Origin: Ilumatobacter sp.
GTDB taxonomy: Bacteria > Actinomycetota > Acidimicrobiia > Acidimicrobiales > Ilumatobacteraceae
Length of the DNA: 64,000 nt
Reading direction: 5' to 3'
Assembly (NCBI RefSeq): GCF_030065885.1
Contig: NZ_JASJCS010000005.1
Location: 1-64,000 of the forward strand
Under the pieces are notes generated by a model. It saw nothing but the letters and a program-made list of their open reading frames with translations, searched no databases and was not told the DNA's origin. Below, one piece after another: positions 48,325 to 58,116 of this stretch. The position numbers and the translations under genes were made by a program. Numbering within the stretch: the first letter of the stretch is position 1; each line of letters starts with the position of its first letter.

Positions 48325-48913
48325 CCGGTGGGCGTCCGGCCCACCGCTCGGGGTTGTCCTCGACGAGGTGCTGGACGACGTGGCCGTCGACCGCGTCGAC
48401 GAGGACGAGCCCACGGCGCGTCGGCGGCTCGTCGGCCGAGTAGCAGAGCACCCGCCACGTCGGTCGGCTGCGGAGCCCGTGCCACACCTGCTGAGCCGAC
48501 GCGTGGCCCACCGGGAAGCCGATCGCCCGCTGCGCCTCGACCAGTGCCTGCTTCTCGTCGACGCGCATGCGCCAACCCGACGAGATGTTGATCGCTCCGG
48601 CGGCCCCGAGGAGCACGGCAGCCCACGCGGTGCCACCGTTCACGAGCGCCGACGAGTCGCGGCTCGTCAGGTAGACGAGCAGGCAGATCGCCGCCAGGCC
48701 GAGGTAGATCGCGCCGGGGATCCGACGGCGGGAGTTGTCGGGGAACTGGTAGGCGCCGACGAACTCGGAGGGCACCAGGTCGTCGGGGAGCTCGTCGCGA
48801 ATGTCATCGGACGATGACACGACCTCGTCGGCCGACGAGGCGCCACCGTCGGACGGCGACACGTCGTCGGACGGCGACACGTCGTCACGAGCGACGGGAT
48901 CGGGAGCAGTCAT
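48317..48913 (-). CDS. Predicted membrane protein of unknown function in the PIM cluster
   Basis: Asp/Ser-rich N-terminus, two TM segments, overlaps pgsA start by 8 nt. Confidence 0.7.
   Translation of the reverse strand: MTAPDPVARDDVSPSDDVSPSDGGASSADEVVSSSDDIRDELPDDLVPSEFVGAYQFPDNSRRRIPGAIYLGLAAICLLVYLTSRDSSALVNGGTAWAAVLLGAAGAINISSGWRMRVDEKQALVEAQRAIGFPVGHASAQQVWHGLRSRPTWRVLCYSADEPPTRRGLVLVDAVDGHVVQHLVEDNPERWAGRPPGD
48851..48886. repeat. Exact 2 x 18-nt in-frame tandem repeat
   Basis: GGACGGCGACACGTCGTC repeated twice; encodes repeated DDVSPS on minus strand. Confidence 0.9.
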
Positions 48914-48925
48914 GACGCGGCCAGC

Positions 48926-49432
48926 CTACTGGCCCGGCCAGGCACTCCGAATCCGTTGCGCGGTGTCGTCCAGCGGTTCCGGCAGTGTCCGCGTGTTCGC
49001 GATGGCGGTCATGAAGTTCGAGTCGCCGGTCCAGCGCGGCACCACGTGCACGTGCAGGTGCTCGCTCACCGACCCGCCGGCGGGACGGCCGAGGTTCAGC
49101 CCGACGTTGACACCTTCGGGCCGATAGGTGGCCTTGATGGCGCGCACGGCATCGGTCACGGTCGCCCACAGCTCTGTCGCCTCGTCGTGGTCGAGCTGCT
49201 CCAGGTCGCCGATCTCGCGGTACGGCAGCACGAGGAGGTGGCCGGTGCTGTACGGGTACGCGTTGAGGATCGCGAAGCAACGGTGGCCGCGGTGGACGAT
49301 GTTGGCCTCGTCGTCGCTGAGTCCCGACGAGAGGATCCGGCTGAAGACGCTCCCCTGGTCCGGATCGGGCGGCGTCGGCTCGATCGAGCTGACGTAGCTC
49401 GCACGCCAGCCGTTCCAGAGGCGTTCGAGCAT
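48926..49432 (-). CDS. HIT domain protein (AP4A phosphorylase/Rv2613c-like)
   Basis: HLHVHVVPRW triad, RCFAILNAYPYSTGHLLVLPYREI. Confidence 0.93.
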   Translation of the reverse strand: MLERLWNGWRASYVSSIEPTPPDPDQGSVFSRILSSGLSDDEANIVHRGHRCFAILNAYPYSTGHLLVLPYREIGDLEQLDHDEATELWATVTDAVRAIKATYRPEGVNVGLNLGRPAGGSVSEHLHVHVVPRWTGDSNFMTAIANTRTLPEPLDDTAQRIRSAWPGQ

Positions 49433-51414
49433 CAGGGAGCGAAGACCTGGCTGTGGGCCGCAGCGAGCTCGTCGGTGAACCGGGCGATGAAGTCGGCCAC
49501 CCCGACGCCTCGCTCGACCTCTCCTCCGCGCGGGTTCACCCCCACGGTGTCGGCCGCGACGTCGTCGTCGCCGACGACGAGGATGTAGGGCAGCTTCTCG
49601 AGCTTCGACGCGCGGATCCGCTTGCCCAGCGCGTCGCCGGCGCCGATCACGTCGACGCGCGCACCGGCGTCGGCCAGCCGCTCGGCGACCTTCTCGGCGT
49701 ACTCCTCGTGGGCGGTGGCGACCGGTAGCACGCGTACCTGCAGCGGTGCCAGCCACGTGGGGAAGTTGCCCGCGTAGTGCTCGATCAGCACCCCGAAGAA
49801 CCGTTCGATCGATCCGAAGAGCGCGCGGTGCAGCATGATCGGCCGGTGCCGGTCGTTGTCGGCGCCGACGTACTCGAGATCGAAGCGCTCGGGCAGCTGG
49901 AAGTCGGCCTGGATGGTCGACAGCTGCCACGACCGCCCGATCGCGTCGCGGACGTCGATGTCGATCTTCGGGCCGTAGAACGCGGCGTCGCCCTCCTTGA
50001 CGTCGTACTCGAGCCCGTGGCGCTCGAGCGCCGAGGCCAACGCCGCGGTCGCGCGCTCCCAGATCTGGTCGGACCCGACGTACTTGTCGGGATCCTTGGT
50101 CGAGAGGTTGAAGGTGAAGTCCTGGAACCCGAACGCCCGCAGCACCGACAGCACGAAGTCGAGCAGCGAGGCGATCTCGTCCGCGAGCTGGTCCTCGGTG
50201 CAGTAGATGTGGCTGTCGTCCTGCGTGAAGCCGCGGATCCGCATCAGCCCGTGCAGCGTGCCGGCCCGCTCGTAGCGGTAGACGTTGCCGAGCTCGAACA
50301 AGCGCAGCGGCAGCTCGCGATAGCTGCGCTGCCGGCTCTTGAAGATCAGGCAGTGGATCGGACAGTTCATCGGCTTCATGTAGTAGGTGCCGTTGTCCAT
50401 CTCCATCGGTGGGTACATCCCGTCGGCGTACCAGTCGAGGTGCCCGGAGGTCTCGAACACGCCCGACTTGGCGAGGTGTGGGGTGTACACGAACTCGTAG
50501 CCGCCGTGCTCGTGCCGGTCGCGGCTGTAGTCCTCCATGAGCTTGCGCACGATGGCGCCCTTCGGGTGCCAGACGGCGAGCCCGCCACCGAGCTCGCTCG
50601 GGAAGCTGAGCAGGTCGAGCTCGGTCGCCAGCTTGCGGTGATCGCGCTTCGCGGCTTCCTCGAGCCGGTGGAGGTGCTCCGCGAGGGCCTGCTTGGACTC
50701 CCACGCGGTACCGTAGATGCGCTGCAGCATCGGGCCGTGCTCGTTGCCGCGCCAGTAGGCCCCGGCCACCTTCTGCAGCTTGAAGTGACCGAGGCGGCCG
50801 GTGGTGGGCACGTGTGGCCCGACGCACATGTCGATGAACTCGTCGGTGTTGCGGTAGGCGCTGATGGTGCCGCCGTCGCCGACTTCGCCCGCGTCCTCGG
50901 CGTCGGCGTCGGCCGACTCGACGCGTTCGATGATCTCGACCTTGTAGGGCTGGTCGGCGAACACGTCCTTGGCCTCGGCCATCGACATCTCGCTGCGCAC
51001 GAACGGCTGGTTGGCCTTGACGATCTCGCGCATCTCGGCCTCGATCGCGACGAGGTCGTCGTCGCTGAAGGTCGCGCCGCCAGGCAGGTCGAAGTCGTAG
51101 TAGAAGCCGTTCTCGATCGCCGGACCGATCGAGAACTTCGCACCTGGAAAGAGCCTGGTGACCGCCTGCGCCATGACGTGCGCCGTCGAGTGACGGAGCA
51201 CGTGACGGCCCGAATCGGTGTCACCGGTGATGATCGCCACGGTGCCGCCGTCGGGCAGCTCACGCGTCAGGTCGGTCTCCTCGCCGTCGACGGTGGCCGC
51301 GACGGCGGCCTTCGCGAGCCGCTTGCCGATCGATGCCGCGAGATCGAGCGCCGTCGACCCCGACGGCAGCTCGCGCTCGGATCCGTCGGGGAGGGAGATG
51401 GAGATGTTCGACAT
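49432..51414 (-). CDS. thrS: Threonine--tRNA ligase
   Basis: TGS domain, HSTAHVMAQAV, MNCPIHCLIFKSRQRSYRELPLRLFELGNVYRYERAGTLHGLMRIRGFTQDDSHIYC, HRALFGSIERFFGVLIEH. Confidence 0.98.
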   Translation of the reverse strand: MSNISISLPDGSERELPSGSTALDLAASIGKRLAKAAVAATVDGEETDLTRELPDGGTVAIITGDTDSGRHVLRHSTAHVMAQAVTRLFPGAKFSIGPAIENGFYYDFDLPGGATFSDDDLVAIEAEMREIVKANQPFVRSEMSMAEAKDVFADQPYKVEIIERVESADADAEDAGEVGDGGTISAYRNTDEFIDMCVGPHVPTTGRLGHFKLQKVAGAYWRGNEHGPMLQRIYGTAWESKQALAEHLHRLEEAAKRDHRKLATELDLLSFPSELGGGLAVWHPKGAIVRKLMEDYSRDRHEHGGYEFVYTPHLAKSGVFETSGHLDWYADGMYPPMEMDNGTYYMKPMNCPIHCLIFKSRQRSYRELPLRLFELGNVYRYERAGTLHGLMRIRGFTQDDSHIYCTEDQLADEIASLLDFVLSVLRAFGFQDFTFNLSTKDPDKYVGSDQIWERATAALASALERHGLEYDVKEGDAAFYGPKIDIDVRDAIGRSWQLSTIQADFQLPERFDLEYVGADNDRHRPIMLHRALFGSIERFFGVLIEHYAGNFPTWLAPLQVRVLPVATAHEEYAEKVAERLADAGARVDVIGAGDALGKRIRASKLEKLPYILVVGDDDVAADTVGVNPRGGEVERGVGVADFIARFTDELAAAHSQVFAP

Positions 51415-51562
51415 GACTCGAAAAGTCTACGACGCCGACCGCCGTGCCGACGCGACGTTTGTCGCTGCACGGCCGCCCCGGCTCGCAGCACGCGGCCTGG
51501 TCGCCGGCCGCTGCGGATCGAGCGGCGAGCCGGCGTCGATGTCGGTTCACTACGGTCGACGC

Positions 51563-51949
51563 ATGCACATCCGCCCGGAGCTCGCTCTGTTCGCGTTGCT
51601 CGTCGCATCGTCGTGTGGCGGGAACGGGGCCGGTGACGCCGCTGATCTCACCGCCGAGGAGACCGACTGCCCTGCACTGGTCACGTGGTTCGACGCGCAG
51701 CAGCAGTTCCTCGACGACGTCGGCGACCGGTCCGTGGCCGAGCTCGGGGCAGGGTCCGATGCGGTGCGGAACGCCGGCGTGCGACTCGGCGCCCTGCTGC
51801 TCGAGGCCAGCCGCGAGGCCGCTGCGTTCGACTGCGAGGAGGCCCTGTCGGTCGGCGCCGAACCTCGGTGCCGGCAGATCGCACAGCTCCGTGCCGGGGG
51901 CGACGGCGGACAGCGGTTGCTGGCCGAGCTCACGGCCGAGTGCGCGTGA
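51563..51949 (+). CDS. Small predicted lipoprotein
   Basis: MHIRPELALFALLVASSCGGNGAG lipobox; TACGGT 6 nt before ATG. Confidence 0.65.
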   Translation: MHIRPELALFALLVASSCGGNGAGDAADLTAEETDCPALVTWFDAQQQFLDDVGDRSVAELGAGSDAVRNAGVRLGALLLEASREAAAFDCEEALSVGAEPRCRQIAQLRAGGDGGQRLLAELTAECA

Positions 51950-51959
51950 CGCAGACGGG

Positions 51960-52718
51960 TCAGCCCGCGGCGACGAGTGCCCGGTCAGGCGCGGGGTCGT
52001 GGTGCTCGGAGACGGAGCCGACCTGGGAGTGGACGACCTCCTCGGCCTCGGATTGCCCGGCGTAGACGTTCTTGTAGATCTGGCCGGTCATCTCGCGGAT
52101 CTCGAACATGACCTCGTCCATCATCGATCGCCAGGCCAGATGCTCGGGCCCGCGGCCCTCGTACCGCTCGGGCCGGATCGGGCGGCCGATCTCGATCGTG
52201 CACGAACGCCTCAGCTTCGGCATCTTCGCATCGGGCGGTTGGATCTCGTCGGTCCCGGTGATGCCGACCGGGTACACGGGGCAGCCGATCTTCATGGCGA
52301 GCCGTGCGGCTCCGGTGCGCGCCTTGTACAGGTACCCGTCACGGCTGCGGGTGCCCTCGGGGAAGATCCCGAACAGCTCGCCGCGCCGGAGGACCTGTTC
52401 GGCGGTGTCGAGGGCGGCCTGGCTCTTGCTGCCCCCGGAGCGATCGATGGGGATCATGCCCAACGCCGGGAAGAGGTACTTCGTCTTCCAGTCGTCGAGG
52501 TACTCAGCCTTGCCGACGAAGCTGATGTTGCGCGGCAGCGTCAGCATGAGGAACGCCGAGTCGAGGAAGCTGATGTGGTTCGGGCAGAGGATGGCCGGAC
52601 CGTCGTCGGGGAGCCGCTCGTATCCCGACTGCTCGATCGTCCACAGCTTCGTCGCGAGAGGACGGGCCACGGCGCGGGTGCGCGACTGCAGCTTGTTGGC
52701 GCCGGCACCACTCGTCAT
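51960..52718 (-). CDS. 1-acyl-sn-glycerol-3-phosphate acyltransferase (PlsC-like)
   Basis: CPNHISFLDSAFLM (NHxxxxD), GIFPEGTRSRDG. Confidence 0.92.
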   Translation of the reverse strand: MTSGAGANKLQSRTRAVARPLATKLWTIEQSGYERLPDDGPAILCPNHISFLDSAFLMLTLPRNISFVGKAEYLDDWKTKYLFPALGMIPIDRSGGSKSQAALDTAEQVLRRGELFGIFPEGTRSRDGYLYKARTGAARLAMKIGCPVYPVGITGTDEIQPPDAKMPKLRRSCTIEIGRPIRPERYEGRGPEHLAWRSMMDEVMFEIREMTGQIYKNVYAGQSEAEEVVHSQVGSVSEHHDPAPDRALVAAG

Positions 52719-52788
52719 GGAAGCAACTGTACGGCAGGGCCGGGAGGCTGTGGGTGACGAATCATGGAAATCCGGTGAACGGCCGGTT

Positions 52789-53925
52789 TCAGGACCGATC
52801 GAGCACCACCCCGAGCAGGTCGGCCGCAGCACGCGTCGACTCACCGCGTGCGGCCGCGGCGTCGACGGCCGCCACGGCCCCGGGCGAGTCGAGATCGTCG
52901 TCGAGCCGCTCGCGTACCTCGTCGATGAGATCGACCGGCGCTCCGTCGGCCGCTGCTCGCCACGCGGCGAGACGCTCCTGATTGCGCGCCATCAGACCGT
53001 CGTCCCACTCCCATTCCGTCCGGTAGTGGTGCTCGATCAATCCGAGGCGGATGGTCATCGGGTCCCATTCGGTTCGGAGGCGATCGACGAACACGAGGTT
53101 GCCGAGGCTCTTCGACATCTTCTCGCCGTCCATGCTGATCAGCGCGGTGTGCATCCAGTGCTTGACGAAGGGTTCGCCGGTCGCCGCCTCGGACTGGGCG
53201 CGCTCGCACTCGTGATGCGGGAAGATCAGATCGGCGCCGCCGCCGTGCAGGTCGATGGTCGTTCCCAGCTCGCGCAGCGCCAGCGCGCTGCACTCGATGT
53301 GCCAGCCGGGCCGGCCGGGGCCCCACATCGTGTCCCAGGAGGGCTCGTCGGACTCGGAGGGATGCCAGAGCACGAAGTCGAGCGGCGAGCGCTTGTTGGG
53401 ATCGTCAACCTTGCCGCCGCGCTGCCGTGCGAAGTCGAGCATCTCGGCCTCGGTGTAGTTGCTCAGGCTGCCGAACGAGTCGTACTTCGTCACGTCGAAG
53501 TAGACCGATCCGCCCGACTCGTACGCGTAGCCGCGGTCGAGCACCATGCCGATGAACCCGCGGATGTCGGCGATGGCGGACGACGCACGAGGCGTCGACG
53601 CGACGGGGAGTGCGTTGAGCGCCTCCATGTCGCGCTCGAATCGCGCCTCCTCGGCCGCCGCGAGATCGAGGTAGTGCACGCCGAGCTCGCGTGCCTTGGC
53701 GAACAGCGGGTCGTCGACGTCGGTGACGTTGCGGACGCACAGCACGTCGTGGCCCTTGTCGATGAGGTGCCGCTTGAGCACGTCGTAGGAGATGAACGTC
53801 GCAGCGTGCCCGAGGTGCGTGGCGTCGTACGGCGTGATCCCGCAGATGTACATGTGCACGAGCTCGCCGGCCTCGAACGGGACGACGGCGCGCCGGGCGG
53901 TGTCGTACAGGCGCAGGGTCGACAT
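52789..53925 (-). CDS. mshC: Cysteine--1-D-myo-inosityl 2-amino-2-deoxy-alpha-D-glucopyranoside ligase (mycothiol biosynthesis)
   Basis: MYICGITPYDATHLGHAATFISYDVLKRHL, HIECSALALRELG, HGGGADLIFPHHECE, MSKSLGNLVFV; 378 aa, short relative to CysS. Confidence 0.88.
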   Translation of the reverse strand: MSTLRLYDTARRAVVPFEAGELVHMYICGITPYDATHLGHAATFISYDVLKRHLIDKGHDVLCVRNVTDVDDPLFAKARELGVHYLDLAAAEEARFERDMEALNALPVASTPRASSAIADIRGFIGMVLDRGYAYESGGSVYFDVTKYDSFGSLSNYTEAEMLDFARQRGGKVDDPNKRSPLDFVLWHPSESDEPSWDTMWGPGRPGWHIECSALALRELGTTIDLHGGGADLIFPHHECERAQSEAATGEPFVKHWMHTALISMDGEKMSKSLGNLVFVDRLRTEWDPMTIRLGLIEHHYRTEWEWDDGLMARNQERLAAWRAAADGAPVDLIDEVRERLDDDLDSPGAVAAVDAAAARGESTRAAADLLGVVLDRS

Positions 53926-53927
53926 GC

Positions 53928-54605
53928 TCAGGCGTCAACCGCGAGCGGGTCGCGTTTGATTCCCGTGAGCTTGGGGGCGACGCGCGTCTTGTACCTGACG
54001 TTGAGCTGCAGGAGCACGGCGGTGAACGCCTCGATCGCCGTCGCGTTGGAGAGCTCGCCGGCGTCGAGCGGCCGGCAGCCGGGGATGTGCGCCACGATCT
54101 CGCTGATCGTTCGTACGGCCGCCGGGTCGTCGCCGCAGATCAGGACGTCGGACTCGATCGGTTCGCCGATGTGACCGAGCTCGGTCGCCGGCAGGTGGTG
54201 GAACGCTGCGACGACGTTGCTGCCGGGCACCGCAGCCTGCACATGTGCGGTCACGCTGCCACGTGGCGGGACGAGCGGCTGGAACTCGCGGCCGACCCGC
54301 ACGAGCGCGTTGGCCATGCTGACCACGATCTTGCCGCGCAGCGCATCCTCGTGGTCCTGTGCCATGGTGGCCGCCGAGTCCCACGGGGTGGCGATGACGA
54401 CGATCTCGCACTCCGCCGCAGCCGCGTTGTCGCCGTAGCCGAGCAGTTCGCCGATCTCGGGATACTGCTCGACGAATGCGTCTCGACGCTCCATCGCGCG
54501 GTACTTCGAGCGCGACCCGATCATCGACGCATAGCCCACGCTGGCCAGCCGGGCGGCCAGCGCGCTCCCAGCCGGTCCGCTGCCGCCGATCACACCGATG
54601 CGCAT
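53928..54605 (-). CDS. npdG: NADPH-dependent F420 reductase
   Basis: MRIGVIGGSGPAGSALAARLASVGYASMIGSRS, VVIATPWDSAAT, VVAAFHHLPATELG, LICGDDPAA. Confidence 0.88.
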   Translation of the reverse strand: MRIGVIGGSGPAGSALAARLASVGYASMIGSRSKYRAMERRDAFVEQYPEIGELLGYGDNAAAAECEIVVIATPWDSAATMAQDHEDALRGKIVVSMANALVRVGREFQPLVPPRGSVTAHVQAAVPGSNVVAAFHHLPATELGHIGEPIESDVLICGDDPAAVRTISEIVAHIPGCRPLDAGELSNATAIEAFTAVLLQLNVRYKTRVAPKLTGIKRDPLAVDA

Positions 54606-54729
54606 GTGTCGAGCCTTGCACATCGCCCGGCGGAGGTCCGCACCCGCTGCCGGGACGGTCCCGGCCCGGAACGACGGGGCCGGACGGGAAGGCCGCCGCA
54701 CCCCGCGTGGGCGGCTACGTTCGGCACGC

Positions 54730-55509
54730 ATGGGATTGCTCGACGGCAAGAAGATCGTCATCACCGGCGTGTTGACGGATGCATCGCTGGCGTTCGGCGT
54801 GGCGCGGATCGCGCTCGACGAAGGTGCCGACATCGTGCTCACCGGTGCCGGCCGTGCGCTCAGCCTCACGCGCCGCACCGCCCGCAAGCTCGGGCAGTCG
54901 AACGGCCAGGACATCGACGTGTTCGAGTTCGACGTCACCGTGCCCGACCAGGTCCAGAGCGTGCACGACGCCGTCGCGTCGAAGTGGGGGCGCGTCGACG
55001 GCGTGCTGCACGCCATCGGGTTCGCGCCCGAGTCGTGCCTGGGTGACGGCTTCATGGACGCCCCCTGGGAGGACGTGGCGGTCGCGATGCACGTCTCGAC
55101 CTACTCGCTCAAGACGCTGGCCGACGCCTTCGTGCCGTTGATGGATCAGGGCGGATCGATCGTCGGCCTCGACTTCGACAACCAGCAGGCGTGGCCCGCG
55201 TACAACTGGATGGGCGTCGCGAAGTCGGCACTGCAGAGCCTGTCGAGGTACCTCGCGAAAGAGCTCGGCCCTCAACAGATCCGGTGCAATCTCGTCGCAG
55301 CCGGCCCGATCAAGACGATGGCGGCGAAGTCGATCCCCGGCTTCCAGCTCTTCGAGGACACGTGGGACGGCCGGGCCCCGCTCGGCTGGGACGTCCAGAA
55401 CGCCGAGCCCGTCGCCCGGGCCTGCGTGGCGCTGCTGTCGGACTGGTTCCCGGCCACGACCGGCGAGATCGTCCACGTCGACGGCGGCTACCACGCCGTC
55501 GGTGCCTGA
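54730..55509 (+). CDS. fabI: Enoyl-ACP reductase FabI/InhA family
   Basis: GLLDGKKIVITGVLTDASLAFGVARIALDEGADIVLTG, GVLHAIGFAPES, YNWMGVAKSALQSLSRYLAKELGPQQIRCNLVAAGPIKTMAAKSIPGF. Confidence 0.93.
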   Translation: MGLLDGKKIVITGVLTDASLAFGVARIALDEGADIVLTGAGRALSLTRRTARKLGQSNGQDIDVFEFDVTVPDQVQSVHDAVASKWGRVDGVLHAIGFAPESCLGDGFMDAPWEDVAVAMHVSTYSLKTLADAFVPLMDQGGSIVGLDFDNQQAWPAYNWMGVAKSALQSLSRYLAKELGPQQIRCNLVAAGPIKTMAAKSIPGFQLFEDTWDGRAPLGWDVQNAEPVARACVALLSDWFPATTGEIVHVDGGYHAVGA

Positions 55510-55547
55510 GGCGGACGGGTACTCACACGCCACGCAAGCCGACGAGT

Positions 55548-56729
55548 TCAGCTGCCGCTGCGATCCTCGCTTGCGTACGAGCCCACCAGAACGGTGCTGC
55601 GGAGCCAGTCTCTGATCACGGCTGCTGCGGTGCGGCTGGTGATCGAGGAGACGGCGTCGAAGGCGTGCTGGGCGCCGTAGACCGGGACGAGCTCGACGGA
55701 TCGGCCGGCCGCTCGCAGCGCGTCCGCGAACTGCTGCCCCTCCCCGATCGGCACGAGCGTGTCGTGCGTGCCGTGGACGAGCAGCATCGGCGGGCTCTCG
55801 TCGTGGATCCGGTCGAGGGGTGACACGGCCCGGTATCGGTCCCCTGCGTCGTCGACCGTCTCGAGCATGACCTCGTCGCGGATCTTGTGCCAGTGCGCCC
55901 GCATGCGATTGCGGTTCGCCATGTCGTAGACGCCGTAGATGCCGACGCACGCGTCGACCTGCTCCGCCTCGTCGGTGGCGGTGAGCGCCGCCATTGCGGC
56001 CAGGTGCCCTCCGGCCGAACCGCCGCCGATCACGACGGTCGACGCAGTCGCCGGCCCGCCGAGGAACTCCGCCCGGGCCCACCGCACTGCGTCGCGAATC
56101 GTCTCGATCTGGTGCTCGACAGAGACCTTCGGCGTGAACGGGTACCGCACCGACGCGACGACCCACCCGTCCAGCGCCAGCGCATGATAGAGGTCGCGTG
56201 CCTGGCGTTGCGGCTCGCCGCCCGTCCAGCCGCCGCCATGGACGTAGACGAACAGCCGCTCGGGGCGCTCGGACCGCACCGAACTCGCACGGATCACGTC
56301 GACGGGGCGGGCGCCGGGGCGGTCGACGCGGTGGTGCTCGTCGACGCCGTCGGGCGTCGTGATCGGTACGCCGGTGAGCAACGCCCGACCGCGCCCACGG
56401 GGGACCCCGCCGACGACCCGACGCCGGAGCCGCCACACGCCGATCCAGCCCCGGACGATCGCCCAGACCAGCAGCAACGCCGACGCGACGAGTACGGCAC
56501 GCCCGAACCGCCCGACGGCGAGATCGGCGCCACCCATCGCCACGCCCAGCGAGAGCACCGCGACGTGGATCAGGAGCACCAGCGGCGCCAGTTCGGCCAC
56601 CACCATCGCCGGCAACCACATCGGCGAGTACCGCCGGGTCGGGTCGCCGACCGGCTTGGCCGCGTTCCACGTGAGCGGCAGGCCGACGAGCGCGCCGGCC
56701 AGCAGCACCATGGCGCCGAGCGTCGACAT
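55548..56729 (-). CDS. Alpha/beta hydrolase (HSL/carboxylesterase-like) with N-terminal membrane region
   Basis: VYVHGGGWTGGEPQRQARDLYHALALDGWVVASVRYPFTPK, VVIGGGSAGGHLAAMAAL, LVHGTHDTLVPIGEG. Confidence 0.88.
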   Translation of the reverse strand: MSTLGAMVLLAGALVGLPLTWNAAKPVGDPTRRYSPMWLPAMVVAELAPLVLLIHVAVLSLGVAMGGADLAVGRFGRAVLVASALLLVWAIVRGWIGVWRLRRRVVGGVPRGRGRALLTGVPITTPDGVDEHHRVDRPGARPVDVIRASSVRSERPERLFVYVHGGGWTGGEPQRQARDLYHALALDGWVVASVRYPFTPKVSVEHQIETIRDAVRWARAEFLGGPATASTVVIGGGSAGGHLAAMAALTATDEAEQVDACVGIYGVYDMANRNRMRAHWHKIRDEVMLETVDDAGDRYRAVSPLDRIHDESPPMLLVHGTHDTLVPIGEGQQFADALRAAGRSVELVPVYGAQHAFDAVSSITSRTAAAVIRDWLRSTVLVGSYASEDRSGS

Positions 56730-56815
56730 GACCACATGCTGACACGGCCACCGTCCACTCCTCGACCGGGGCTGGCTCTCGCCACCTCCGCACAGCCATG
56801 CCGTAGGGTCGCCAC

Positions 56816-58057
56816 GTGTCCGGCTCCGACGTCCTGACGGTCGCAGTGTGCATCGTCGGCTACGCGCTGATCTGCCGTCGCGTCTCGGCGTGGTGGGTCA
56901 CGATGCCGATCGTCTTCGTCGCACTGGGCGTGGCCACCGATGCCCTCGAGATCGTCGAGCTCGACATCGCGATCGACGAGGTGGCGATCCTCGCCGAGGT
57001 CACGCTCGCCGTGATCCTGTTCGCCGACGCCGTGCGGATGAACGTCAACGAGCTGCGGCGCGGCGCCGAGCTGCCGCTGCGGCTGCTGCTGATCGGGCTG
57101 CCGCTCACCGTGGCGATGTCGACGGTGATGACGTGGTGGCTGCTCGGGACGACCTTCTGGGCCGCAGCGCTCATCGCGGCCGTGCTCGCCCCGACCGACG
57201 CCGCCGTGGGCGAGGCGGTCGTCGCCGACCCGTCCGTGCCGCAACGCATCCGGCAGGCGCTCAACGTCGAGGCCGGACTCAACGACGGTCTGATCGTGCC
57301 GGCATTCGTGCTGTTCGCCGAGCTGACACTCGACGAGACCCGGAGCGGCAGCGAGTGGGCCGAGTTCGTGATCCGCCAGGTCGGCGGGGGCCTCGTGGCG
57401 GGTGTGGTCGCAGGCGGTCTGGGCGCGTACGTCCTGGGGCTCGCCATGCGGGCGGGGTGGACCGAGGGCGTGTACTCGCAGGTCGGCACGTTGGCGCTGG
57501 CCGTCGCGACGTTCGTCGCCGCCACCGAGCTCGACGTCAACGCGTTCATCGCCGCCTTCGTCGCGGGGCTCGCCTTCGGCACGATCCTCGACGACGAGAC
57601 CGCCGACCACCTCGACGAGTACACCGCCGACTCGGGCGCGCTGCTGGCGATGGTGGCGTTCTTCGTGTTCGGCAACCTGTTCGTGATCGACGCGTTCGAT
57701 TCGACGCGCTGGCAGGTGCTCGTGTGCGCGGCGTTGGCACTGACCGCCGGTCGCATGATCCCGGTGGCGATCGCCACGTCGTTCACGGGCCTGCAACGAC
57801 CGACGGTGGCGTTCCTCGGCTGGTTCGGCCCGCGTGGCCTGGCGTCGATCGTGTTCGGCGTGCTGCTCCTCGAAGAGGAGCTCCCCGACGCCGACGACCT
57901 CTTCGGCGTCATCACGCTCACCGTCTTGGCCAGCATCGTGCTGCACGGTCTGTCGGCATCGCCGGGAGCGGCCGCCTACGGCCGCTGGTACGCGCGGCAC
58001 GAGGCGATCCCGATGCCCGAGAGCGAACCGACCATCGATCGCCGCCTCCGGCGATAG
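56816..58057 (+). CDS. CPA1-type cation:proton antiporter
   Basis: [47 protein letters not shown]; 12-TM-like. Confidence 0.9.
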   Translation: MSGSDVLTVAVCIVGYALICRRVSAWWVTMPIVFVALGVATDALEIVELDIAIDEVAILAEVTLAVILFADAVRMNVNELRRGAELPLRLLLIGLPLTVAMSTVMTWWLLGTTFWAAALIAAVLAPTDAAVGEAVVADPSVPQRIRQALNVEAGLNDGLIVPAFVLFAELTLDETRSGSEWAEFVIRQVGGGLVAGVVAGGLGAYVLGLAMRAGWTEGVYSQVGTLALAVATFVAATELDVNAFIAAFVAGLAFGTILDDETADHLDEYTADSGALLAMVAFFVFGNLFVIDAFDSTRWQVLVCAALALTAGRMIPVAIATSFTGLQRPTVAFLGWFGPRGLASIVFGVLLLEEELPDADDLFGVITLTVLASIVLHGLSASPGAAAYGRWYARHEAIPMPESEPTIDRRLRR

Positions 58058-58116
58058 GTGCCGATCGCGTGCGCCCCGCCGTTCGCGGTGGGCGGCGCGT
58101 CGGTAGGGTCGACGCG

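Noticed and set aside
48851-48886. Possible CRISPR-like repeat
   Set aside because: Only two contiguous in-frame 18-nt units without spacers; coding tandem repeat
51415-51562. T-box or other riboswitch upstream of thrS
   Set aside because: No AGGGTGGNACCGCG-like T-box motif; TAGACT lies 9 nt before the ATG, leaving no room for a leader
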